Part shown: one piece after another, positions 1 to 8,533 of the stretch
How positions within the stretch are numbered: the stretch's first letter is position 1
How the letters are laid out: each line of letters starts with the position of its first letter
Source of the DNA: Fragilaria radians
Taxonomy: Eukaryota; Bacillariophyta; Fragilariophyceae; Fragilariales; Fragilariaceae
Length of the DNA stretch: 14,492 bases
Assembly: GCA_900642245.1 (NCBI GenBank)
Contig: CAAAJI010000030.1
Span: forward strand, 315,804-330,295
Direction of reading: 5' to 3'
Notes under the pieces: model-generated
What the model saw: only the letters and a program-made list of their open reading frames with translations
Told to the model about the DNA's origin: nothing
Databases searched by the model: none
Program-made: the position numbers and the translations under genes

Positions 1-230
1 CTTGGTAATCTGCGTCAGCAAAGAAATTTCAAGATTTGGCTTGTCGAATCACATATTTTCAGATTCTAAGGTCCTGAGCCACTGATACTCCGAGTACGAA
101 CTTAGTGAGAGTACGTAGGTTGTACGAATTCCACAGATTCAGCGGAGTCGACAGTTATGAATGGAAGTTCTCTCCGTGTATCTGGGTCACAATTCAACGA
201 TCCTTTATAGTGCGACCCTAGTTAAGAATT

Positions 231-1226
231 ATGTACAACAAGCATCCTCATTTCTTTGATTGCAGTGATAGCCTATTGAAAAGTAGTCTAGTTTCATCAA
301 TTCGCTTTCAAGGAATTACAATTATCATTTTACTAGCAATTTCACCTGTGTCATCACTGAGCCATCAGAAACTGTGCAGTGCAGTTTCACTTACAGCACC
401 GAAAAAGAACTCAGTTCATAAAAATGGACACTCGCTTCAAAGCCTTTCCTCTCTAACGGGGGCTAATTCTCGAATCCTCTATGCAAATTCAAGGGACCGT
501 GATACCTTCAGTATGCAATCGGAGGACAGTCGCATGACAACAAGTACGCGGACACGAATCTCGAAATGGTGGGGAACGATTTCTTTAGTCATGGATGAAG
601 ATCAAAATCAGAAAAAAGTAGACGACTATCTTGAATTCCTCGACAAACGTTACCATCGGCTCTATAATGCCGAGGAAAGCTTGTTGGTGTCGAAGGCAGC
701 AAAACCATTGCCAGTTCTTTCTTGGCTCATAGACAGTACTCAAAGAACTGAATTAGCAGATTCTCAGCCGATGCAAGATGATTCTCTATTTCTTCTTGGT
801 TTATCCAATTTAGCATCTTCTCGTCTATTGCAGAAGCACCAACCTTTGGCAAAACCGATGGCAAATCCTCGTTTCCATGAAAAAGTAAATACATCAATTT
901 CGGATGTCAAGTCATCTCAAGAATTAAGTCACGACGGAGGTTCATATTCTTCGGGCTCTTTATGGATCAAGGCGCGTTCAGTACGCCGTGATTTGGTTAA
1001 GTTTCAAGAAATGCAAGTTAGAAGATTCATGAAATCTATGTTGGAAGTCATCGTAAAATCCCCATCAAGAGTTGCCAAGCACACTAAAGCTCTCTGGCAT
1101 TACATGGGGGGCAAGAATACTGTGGCACTCTCGCTAAGCATGATAAGTGCTTGCTTGTTCATACTACGTCCGGCCACGGCAGTTTTGATTCACCTTTTCT
1201 TCGACTCGGCTTTCACCGAGTCTTGA
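231..1226 (+). CDS. Hypothetical protein with N- and C-terminal hydrophobic segments
   Basis: I do not recognise this 331-residue protein. It opens with ATG and ends with TGA, with no need for splicing. Residues about 29-43 form a hydrophobic stretch (TIIILLAISPVSS) after a polar start, which would suit a signal peptide or signal anchor; no clear ASAF-type plastid cleavage site follows. Residues 57-110 are rich in Ser, Thr, Arg and Asn and look disordered. Residues about 128-150 (VDDYLEFLDKRYHRLYNAEE) look like a charged amphipathic helix and are the most domain-like part. A basic helix-like segment (about 248-275) leads to a C-terminal hydrophobic pair, about 297-311 and 315-325, broken by RPAT, which could be a membrane hairpin. 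This suggests a membrane or endomembrane/plastid-envelope protein, but that is inference. An intact frame of this length in DNA otherwise full of stops argues for a real gene. No neighbour lies within 4 kb downstream to suggest a role. Confidence 0.75.
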   Translation: MYNKHPHFFDCSDSLLKSSLVSSIRFQGITIIILLAISPVSSLSHQKLCSAVSLTAPKKNSVHKNGHSLQSLSSLTGANSRILYANSRDRDTFSMQSEDSRMTTSTRTRISKWWGTISLVMDEDQNQKKVDDYLEFLDKRYHRLYNAEESLLVSKAAKPLPVLSWLIDSTQRTELADSQPMQDDSLFLLGLSNLASSRLLQKHQPLAKPMANPRFHEKVNTSISDVKSSQELSHDGGSYSSGSLWIKARSVRRDLVKFQEMQVRRFMKSMLEVIVKSPSRVAKHTKALWHYMGGKNTVALSLSMISACLFILRPATAVLIHLFFDSAFTES

Positions 1227-4101
1227 GCAGTTTGGGTATGCATTAAATGTTTTGTGGAATCAGCCCTTCACTTGGCATATTTCAACTTTTGTGGGCATAG
1301 AATACATACATAGAAAATATATATATTGAATGTGAGAAGCACATCAAATGATTTGGCACATGAAGCGATGTGGAGCTTCAGTCATCAATTACTACACAGA
1401 GGATCAATCAATAGACATAAACTTTTTAGAGGAATATTTTTAACGATCTATAGCGTTACGGAGCAAGTCTTCTAGTGCTACGCAGAGGATAAATAGGCCT
1501 ACACTTTTTACTAGGAACATGTTTTCATGAACTGTGGCGTGGACTCATTTTAGTATCAAGGATTAAAATTTTGGGCGATGATATTGAAATTGCACCGATT
1601 GCAACGAATCTTGTTGGGTGACGCGGCAAACCATGAATCGTGTATCAGCCAAAAATTCATTTCGGATTTTTTTTCGCAAAAAAGGAAAAGTGTGTGTCCC
1701 TATTATAAAACACATTAAAACGATAAATATATTAATCGAAAGATCCTACAGCCCCGTTTACTGTACATTAGATTCAACTTTTGCACAATGAGCATTCCAC
1801 AAATAAAAAAATTGTATGAAATATTTCAATGTCATTGAAAATGGGATGGCTTAGATCATAATCCCCAAAGGTCTATCCATAATTTGGATATACTGTGGAA
1901 CACAGCGCACCATGCAAGGTAGCCACAATTTGGAGCAAAAAGGAAAAACATAGGCTTAGAACCCTGGAGAGAAAGAAAAGTTGCATTGAGAGATCACAGC
2001 AAAGTTACGAGCATAGCACTACAATGACATAGCTAATTATCTAATTTACTCTCGCTTTATCTCGCTACTCTACCATGATCTAAATGTGGTGAGGAAACAA
2101 CTTGAAACTATGATCTAATAGATTTATTCTATGATCATATACACGAAACTACGTGAATTTCAGTCAAGCACTCGTTATACGACATTGAATGTTGGCAGCA
2201 AAAATGAAAGGAATGATAAAGCTTCGGATTGTCAGGTTGCATAATGTAAACACGGAATCACAAAGAGAAATTACAAATCTGATCGCAGTCCATTCTATTT
2301 GGAAATGATTTGTTTTTCAATCGGACGACATCAAGCTTGCTGAATGCTATTATGTAGCATGCAAACATCAGTTGGCTACTAAGTTAGAACTAATTGATGG
2401 TGAATCAAGACGATTGATCTATCTTTGATTCTTCAATTTGATGCTGAAATATATGAATCAAATCTGCCTATGTTAAGGAATTGATATAGTGTACTATTCG
2501 GCTTAATTTGAGTAATATTTGTCTGACGCTAAAGACTTTGGAAAGGCTTTTTGAGACCAAAGAATGCTTTTTCTTTAAGACCTACATTTCAAATCAAATC
2601 TTTTTCATAGAAATTTATAGCCTATCTACGAAATCTTATCAATTAACTTCCTACTCTTACTTAGGCTCCTAGCTTACATTGGTGGAATCGATTTTTAATT
2701 CTGAAGACATGAATGCGTATTACAATATGCTATAGCCACTTCAACTACTTGATGAGGTTATGTTTAGCGTTGCACATTCTGATAAACTTCTTACCTAGAT
2801 TCACTCACATGTCATTCAAGATGTAACTTTTTTCCAGAATGGGATGAAATCCCTAAATAAAGTTCATCAACTTAATTTGGCAATGTCAATCTGCGTTCAA
2901 CCTCGTAAGGAGATAAAAATATTCTCCTTACTCACGTTTTCCTCAAGATTGTACAATCACTAGATATTCTCCTTTTGACATTAGACCGCGAGATTGATGC
3001 TTGCTCAACTTTATATGTTCAGTCAGTCACGAGACGTTTTTCCATTTTTAGCATTGGCTTAATGCATCAACCTCACCTTGCGAGATAGCTGATTGAAATA
3101 TAAACAAAGTGTCTCAAAAGGGAAAACAAATGCTTAGCTAGGGGATGATTTTTTTCTCGGAAAGGATTCCTAAAAATTTTGACGATGTATCGCACCTTAG
3201 TGCTAGAGTCAACAATATTAAAATATCTTAAAGTACTTAGCATCTTTTCACCACATACACTTCGCCAAAATCTAATAGTTGAAAGGATCTAATGGGTCTG
3301 CGATATGATTTGTGAAGCTAAAAAAGGGCATATACTGCTCCCAGCTGTGTGTAGCACTAATTTCACAAAAAGTGAAGAAACTTCTCTTCAACAGGGATGT
3401 CCCCGAACCTGCAACTCCAATGAAAAACCGAAAAGTAAGTAATGTTTATTTTTCTTTAATTTGCCTTATTTTGAAGCATCACTAAATCCAATTCCGAAAG
3501 GTGTGGTTGATCAATGGAAAGTTATCTTTGCCAAAGCTTCGGACGTAATCATAGTCAACTTTGAAAAATTGAATTAGGTGCAGGGGGTCAAAAACTCTAT
3601 AAAGTTGTGCGTCCATGTGATATATGGTTATAAGATTCAGTGTAAATTGCTTAGAATCAGAATTGTTACTTATGCGTGTAAAAACATCAGCGTTGGAAAT
3701 TTATAAGAGATCTGATTTAACCCTATATTGTGAGCAATGCAAAAATTGGAATCACACCCCAAAAAGAATCATTCATAGGCGCGTGAAAGAATGAAGAAAG
3801 TCATTTCACCAAAGCGTATTGGATTAGAGACCGTATGTTGTTAGAATGTCCAAAGCTCTTTGAAAATGATCTTCTTCTTGTTTTGGGCCTTATCTTGTCA
3901 TGATCTTAGAAAAAAACTAACATAAAAAAGGAGCAAGCACTCCACTTTAGTGCATCTAAGGTCAAAGTATAATTCTGGAGGCAAACGGAAAACCAGCGTA
4001 AGTCACGATAAAGAATGCTACTCTTTTAAGCAGAGAAACTACTGAAGCGCATTCAGTTCGATGACAACTCAAAAGGGAACGAGAGGCAGCAACATTTTAG
4101 T
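1227..4101. other. Gene-free AT-rich DNA
   Basis: I found no convincing coding stretch, RNA gene or recognisable transposon protein in this nearly 2.9-kb region. All six frames are interrupted frequently. The sequence is low in GC with short A and T runs. It must contain the 3' end of the upstream transcript, but I cannot place a poly(A) site. Old mobile-element debris beyond recognition is possible. Confidence 0.6.
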
Positions 4102-4212
4102 ATTGGAGAGATTTCCCATACTGATATCAGAAACTTAAGAGAGTAGGGGATATTTAAACCTTTACTCTTATCTCTCCAATTCTATAGTACAGAACATTTG
4201 AATGTGCTGTAC
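4102..4212. repeat. Cluster of nested inverted repeats (fold-back region)
   Basis: Three inverted repeats are packed into 111 bases. ATTGGAGAGAT at 4102-4112 is exactly complementary to ATCTCTCCAAT at 4170-4180. Inside that pair, TAAGAGAGTAGGG (from about 4137) faces CCTTTACTCTTA (ending at 4170) with a small indel. Next to it, 4187-4212 is a near-perfect hairpin: GTACAG and CTGTAC at the ends, one mismatch, then ACATT and AATGT around a TG loop. This could be a degraded MITE or fold-back element, or an RNA structure. No target-site duplication or terminal-repeat family was recognised. Confidence 0.5.
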
Positions 4213-4290
4213 GGTGAGATATAGAAATAGCACGATGATAACTTATAATCCATTTTAGATTACTTTCATTCCTTAGTCTTGTGTAGTCTT

Positions 4291-4315
4291 AGAACTTCTC
4301 CGCGGGAGAACTTCT
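4291..4315. repeat. Repeated 9-nt palindrome around a CCGCGG core
   Basis: The 9-mer AGAACTTCT, itself an odd-length palindrome, occurs at 4291-4299 and again at 4307-4315. Between them is the 7-base spacer CCGCGGG, so the whole 25-base unit is nearly self-complementary. The GC-rich core stands out in AT-rich surroundings. It might be a protein-binding site or part of the structured DNA just upstream. No flanking gene gives it a clear regulatory target. Confidence 0.35.
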
Positions 4316-5799
4316 AGACCATTCTCACGAGATGTTAGGGAACTCTCTTGAAGAATTAGATCATGTTCTACAGCTTCTTCCCAACTGTTTAGACAAGTCT
4401 CTTCAACTTATTCATAAGGACGAGTTGGTGATTAATAAGGATAGGCTAGTTTAGATCTTTGACTCTTTGTTATGAGAGAACTAACTCCTTAAATCTTTAT
4501 AAAGATCAATATTATAGCCATCCTAGATTGGATCCGGTGCTGGATTGTATAGCGATAATTTCCATTTATAAACAATACTTCATCTTCAATAAGTTTAATG
4601 CTTAACAGGATAGTTTACTCGTAATTATCCATAGCCAGATGAGTACATATAAGAATATTTTAATTCTACAACTAGTTACTATGCACTAACGGTAAAACGC
4701 ACACATCTCTTTACTTTAACATTTTATTATTAAACTGTGATTGTTTACAACCTATTGCGTTAGGGATTATCTTCTTGATCCTTCAGTCAAGGTAGGTCAG
4801 ATTGGCTAAATTTACTGTACTTATCCAACTTCCAACACAACTGAAAGGTTTTGGGCATCCTATCTTTGTCCCAGGTTTCTAGATCTTGTTCTTCAGAATC
4901 CTATTACAAATGGAAGGCAAGGATCAAATTCAAAAATAGTCTAGAAGATGTTACATGTGTTAGGCATATTTTCAGCATTCAGCAGTGTTTAAGTCCAGTA
5001 AACAGTTTTGTCGTTTGCATTTCAGAGGCTAATGTCTTTCATGACTCCTGTAGTTTGCATCATTCTCCAATATAATAGAGAAAAGGCATCTGGAGAATCT
5101 ATTTAACACATTGGATTTCAAGGAATAGGACTTGTGCCAGGAACGAGCACAGGACCATAATCAGACTTGTTCTTTGCATGCGACAAGACTGAGGAAAAGC
5201 TGCCTTCTCTAGATGCTGTATTGAAGTACAACTACCTATATTATCTCATTCGCTGAACCCAAAAGTCTAAGTTAATTAACTATGTATGGCGCCTCAATAG
5301 ATTGCTGACATTCAATTCTCCTTTTTTGCTAGAAAGTAGGAATTAACAATATGAGTACTATTTAGGAAGAAGATATTCCCATCAACCAATGATCACTTTG
5401 CCTCTCAGCCAGTCTCCAAGATGGATTATATCAATCTTTAGTAAATGCTAATTGATTAACTTTGAGATTCAAGTCATCCTGTAGAATGAAGTTCCATTAG
5501 AATTACTCAAGATAACTTCTTTTTTAGACATGGTTCCACACGCAGTTGTACCAGGGAGAGAATCATTTGGTTGTTCCCAGTCCTATCAGGTGTATCAATT
5601 AGAAGTATATTGATGTATTTCTGACCACTTGGTTCAATCGCATTTGGTATTGTTGCTCATGGACTTCTTTGCCTATTTCGTGGCGGCAATTATAAATGGA
5701 AATTTGAAACTATCTATAAAGTAAATATCTAACTATCGTAAATAGTAGAGCAACATCGCTCTTGACCCTTCCATGAAGGGACCAAATATTCAGCATACT
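4316..5799. other. Gene-poor DNA with doubtful coding remnants
   Basis: There is no intact gene here. Two short open stretches were examined: a 40-codon frame starting with ATG near 4333, and a 74-codon frame at 4851-5075 that begins only with TTG. Neither resembles a known family. The most protein-like piece is 5490-5732 (+), about 80 codons with a single internal TGA at 5622, whose second half reads PLGSIAFGIVAHGLL and then FRGGNYKWKFETIYKV. That suggests a membrane-protein remnant but is too short to name. The 3' untranslated region of the minus-strand oxygenase must end somewhere in this stretch. Confidence 0.45.
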
Positions 5800-7459
5800 C
5801 TAATCGTTATGAGCATGCGAAAATTCATAACGGTAGAACATTCCAATCAATTTGTTCAAAATCAATCCCACACCACCAAAGAGTGCGGAAGTAAGGAGAC
5901 TTCCCACTGCGCTTAGTTGAGGAGGTCTGAGGATACCAACAATGGAGGCAGCGATAAATGATGCCATTCTAGCCTTTTTCAATCGCCTCAGTGCATCTTG
6001 ACAATACTTACAATATTTTGTATGCCCATTGAAGACATCAAACACAATGTCATTGTTAGATGGTGGCATAATTGGATTGTTCTTGTATGGGATTCGCCCT
6101 CCAGCCAGTTTTCTCATCCAATTTCGAAACATAATAACACCCATATCACTGCTTGAGGGACTAATCGCTTTCGTGTAGTGATAAGGTTCCTCTCCCTCTT
6201 TCAAAACTGACATATACTTATTCGTAGACGCCATATATCTCTCCTGGTGATGAAGGAACAGACCATCTTGATTCAAGAATGCACTTGCAAGAACATGATT
6301 TAGCCATTTTGGCATTGGAATTGTGAATCCGGATAGTAGTTTGGGTGTTGCCCCATTTTGATCTTTCAGAATGACAATTCGACCACAGTGATACGAGAAT
6401 CCTGGACGAGAGGGTGCAATGTAGAGCTCTAACGTTTGTTTTGCTCCTTCTCCAAATTCAGCATCTATAGCAACCAATGAGGGTGATTCGAAATTGGTAA
6501 CAGATGGATGACTAGCACCTTGCAATTGTGTGGAGATGGAAAACCCATTTTTGGATAAGGGTTTCACGCTAGCTAATCTCATTTCTTGATTTCCATATCG
6601 ACTTCCGACAATGTTGTGATGGGACACGCTCACATGTGCTTGAAGGGAAGAGAGAGGTGAGATAAATACAACAATTTATTCACCAGATATTTCGTCATTT
6701 ACCTGGATCCACAACATTCTCTAGGAAAAAGTCTGCCCCATATGGAAGCTCCCTAAAGTTCCATGGACCTTCCCAAAGTCTTTTGACATCAGTTTCTGCA
6801 GGTCTGTGAACTACAGGTGTTAGCTCTGATTCCAGTACAGCATCTTTATCAGAACTAGGCCATACAAATAAAATTCCATTGATCACTTTTGTAGGATAGG
6901 CGTTACAATTGGATTTTGGATTGCTCTTGATGCGCATTAGTTCATTTTCTGACTCCACCTGAGGAACGGCAACACAGTTACCTTTGCCATCAAATCTCCA
7001 TGCGTGATAACTGCAAAGTAATGTGCCATCATCTTCAATCCGACCTTCACTCAAAGGAACTTTACGGTGAGGACACTCGTCTTCAAAGACACGCCATGTA
7101 CCAGTATCTGATCGCGCAGCTCCACGGGGTCGTTTGGATTTCGGACGGAATTCTGCACTTCCTTCTATCGGTGCATCATTCCATACTACAATGTCTTGTC
7201 CTAGGAGATGGAATCTATGTGGCTTTTCACGATCTAATATCTCAACAGGGACAAGAGGGTACCATGATTTGAACCAATCAAAATGATCGCTACCACTTTC
7301 TTGATTTTCTTCTTTTTCACCTGGAACTATTATTTGGCGTTCAACAGCAATTTTGGAAGAACGAAGCGCAATTGGATTACCTCGTTGGCTAGGTAAATGA
7401 AAACTGGAAGCTAAAAAGCTGTTCGAAACCAACAAGATAGTATTAAAGGAAAACGCCAT
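5800..7459 (-). CDS. Plastid-targeted Rieske oxygenase, PAO/TIC55-like (two exons)
   Basis: Exon 1 spans 7459-6703 and exon 2 spans 6638-5800; joined, they encode 531 residues. Residues 1-20 (MAFSFNTILL...LASSF) look like a signal peptide ending in an ASAF-like site with Phe at +1, as in heterokont plastid precursors. The Rieske [2Fe-2S] ligands are C129, H131, C149 and H152 (CPH...CSYH). The mononuclear iron motif is D251-x2-H254-x4-H259 in NVVDPAHVSVSHH. Near the C-terminus, C462 and C465 form a CxxC (HTKYCKYC), the redox motif of the PAO/TIC55/PTC52 group, followed by hydrophobic segments near 477-491 and 496-516 that suit membrane anchoring. Known members are ferredoxin-dependent oxygenases of tetrapyrroles, such as pheophorbide a oxygenase; the substrate here cannot be read from sequence. 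About 20 extra residues (APIEG...TGTW) separate the first strands from the Rieske cysteine. The start is the first in-frame ATG; the frame stays open a little upstream (TTG at 7486), but a eukaryotic gene would use the ATG. Confidence 0.92.
6639..6702 (-). other. Spliceosomal intron of the oxygenase gene
   Basis: On the minus strand exon 1 ends ...GATCCAG, followed by GTAAAT (intron start at 6702); the intron ends ...CTTCAAG at 6639. It is 64 nt, GT-AG, with a pyrimidine-rich CTCACCTCTCTCTTCCCTTC tract before the acceptor. Splicing in phase 1 creates a GCA codon (Ala253) and restores DPAHVSVSHH, the conserved iron-binding motif of this family, which fixes the junction to the base. If the intron were retained, TGA at 6697-6695 would stop translation within the active site. 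Confidence 0.92.
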
Positions 7460-7469
7460 TTTCTTTTTT

Positions 7470-7477
7470 TGACGTAA
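7470..7477. promoter_or_regulatory. CRE-like octamer next to the oxygenase start
   Basis: TGACGTAA lies 11 bases upstream of the oxygenase ATG (it reads TTACGTCA on the coding strand). TGACGT/ACGTCA cores bind bZIP factors and are known in CO2/light-responsive diatom promoters. Because it is so close to the start codon it is probably in the 5' untranslated region. An octamer like this can occur by chance. Confidence 0.2.
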
Positions 7478-7540
7478 GATGTACAATGAGTGTTTTGGAG
7501 CAAATATTAGGACCTATGAGTCAGATCACTAGGAGTGCTG

Positions 7541-7560
7541 TATACTGGCCATACAGTATA
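7541..7560. promoter_or_regulatory. Perfect dyad upstream of the oxygenase
   Basis: TATACTG (7541-7547) and CAGTATA (7554-7560) are exact inverted 7-base arms around GCCATA. The dyad sits about 80 bases upstream of the oxygenase ATG, where a promoter or 5' leader would be. It is a candidate binding site for a dimeric factor, based on position and symmetry only. Confidence 0.3.
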
Positions 7561-8533
7561 GGTGTTGTGTCTGACACGACTGAATTAGATTTTTTTGTTC
7601 AAATCATTACCTTGAAGCACGACAGTTTGACGGGGATTGAGACTATAGCTTAACAATGATTAGGAAATATGAAAATCATCTGAATGAAACATAGCTGCAT
7701 CCCAAAGTGAGATGGCAATTCTCAGAAGTTGCAGCTTTGGAGAGGAAAATTCCGATACTTTGGAGGATATGGTTGGGTGATTGGTGAGGAGAGGGATCTG
7801 GACTTCCGCACAAGTACCCTAGATCTACAAACAGAAAACGCAATCTCCTGTTTCACTTGTTTAGAGAAGAATGCACAAGGTAAGTAGGTATCAAAAGAAT
7901 GGCTGATAAGTCAGGAGAACCTTGTGGCCCAAAGGCTAATGAAATAGTACCTTCTAGTTGACACCAAATTGAATTTAATAAATTCACCATTCCTTGAAGA
8001 TTGAGATAAGATGAGTACTTTAGTTGGAAACCGCTTGAAGCGGTGATACATAATAACTATCAGGATGACACATTTTGCAAAAGTGTTCTCTATGTATCAT
8101 TTAGCATATTTGAAGACTCAAGACACTGTTGCTGGATCCGCGGACAACCAAGATACTGCACATTTATTTTTATGCGAATTAAAAATTGTTAATGTCATTA
8201 TTCTCTATACTTTTTGAGTGTTTCTTCTCTTTTCAAAAGGTTCAAATACTTTGGACACATCTGAAGGCCATCAATAACAAGAAACATGTCACAAATTGGG
8301 AGGTTGTGATGGATTAGCGGATACAGTAATGAATCAGAGAGCTGAATTCTGGTTTCCTTACAAGATGTTGAACAAAAAAATTGAGACATTATCTCACGGT
8401 GCTTCTTTCTTTTTGAGAATTGTAGCTGTAACTTACCGTTAATTTACACCTGTGACTCATTTTTTATCTTTTCTCCCATTCAGAGAACCCTACCAGTAAA
8501 CCATTCACAAGTCGACACAACCATTTCCTTACC
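7561..8533. other. Divergent intergenic region
   Basis: This region lies between two divergent genes and should carry both promoters. No gene is apparent; a 63-codon frame on the minus strand at 8198-8389 resembles nothing. Immediately before the rightward gene there is a pyrimidine-rich run ending in CAG at 8481-8483 (TTTTTATCTTTTCTCCCATTCAG), which looks like a 3' splice site. The frame stays open from there to the ATG at 8534, so either a 5'-leader intron or a short upstream coding exon is possible. I could not identify a matching donor with confidence. Confidence 0.4.

Noticed and set aside
4851..5075. 74-codon plus-strand frame
   Set aside because: It begins with TTG, has no recognisable motif, and its length is ordinary for chance in this region.
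6695..6702. End of the first oxygenase frame at TGA as a real C-terminus (separate short Rieske protein)
   Set aside because: The two frames join through a clean GT-AG intron that restores the conserved iron-binding motif, so they are one gene.
7000..7272. 90-codon plus-strand frame
   Set aside because: It lies antisense to the Rieske domain coding sequence and resembles no protein.
7460..7486. Nine-codon upstream extension of the oxygenase starting at TTG
   Set aside because: A eukaryotic nuclear gene would start at ATG; the ATG at 7459 also puts the hydrophobic signal sequence directly at the N-terminus.
8198..8389. 63-codon minus-strand frame in the divergent intergenic region
   Set aside because: Short, no motif, no splice or promoter evidence; probably chance.
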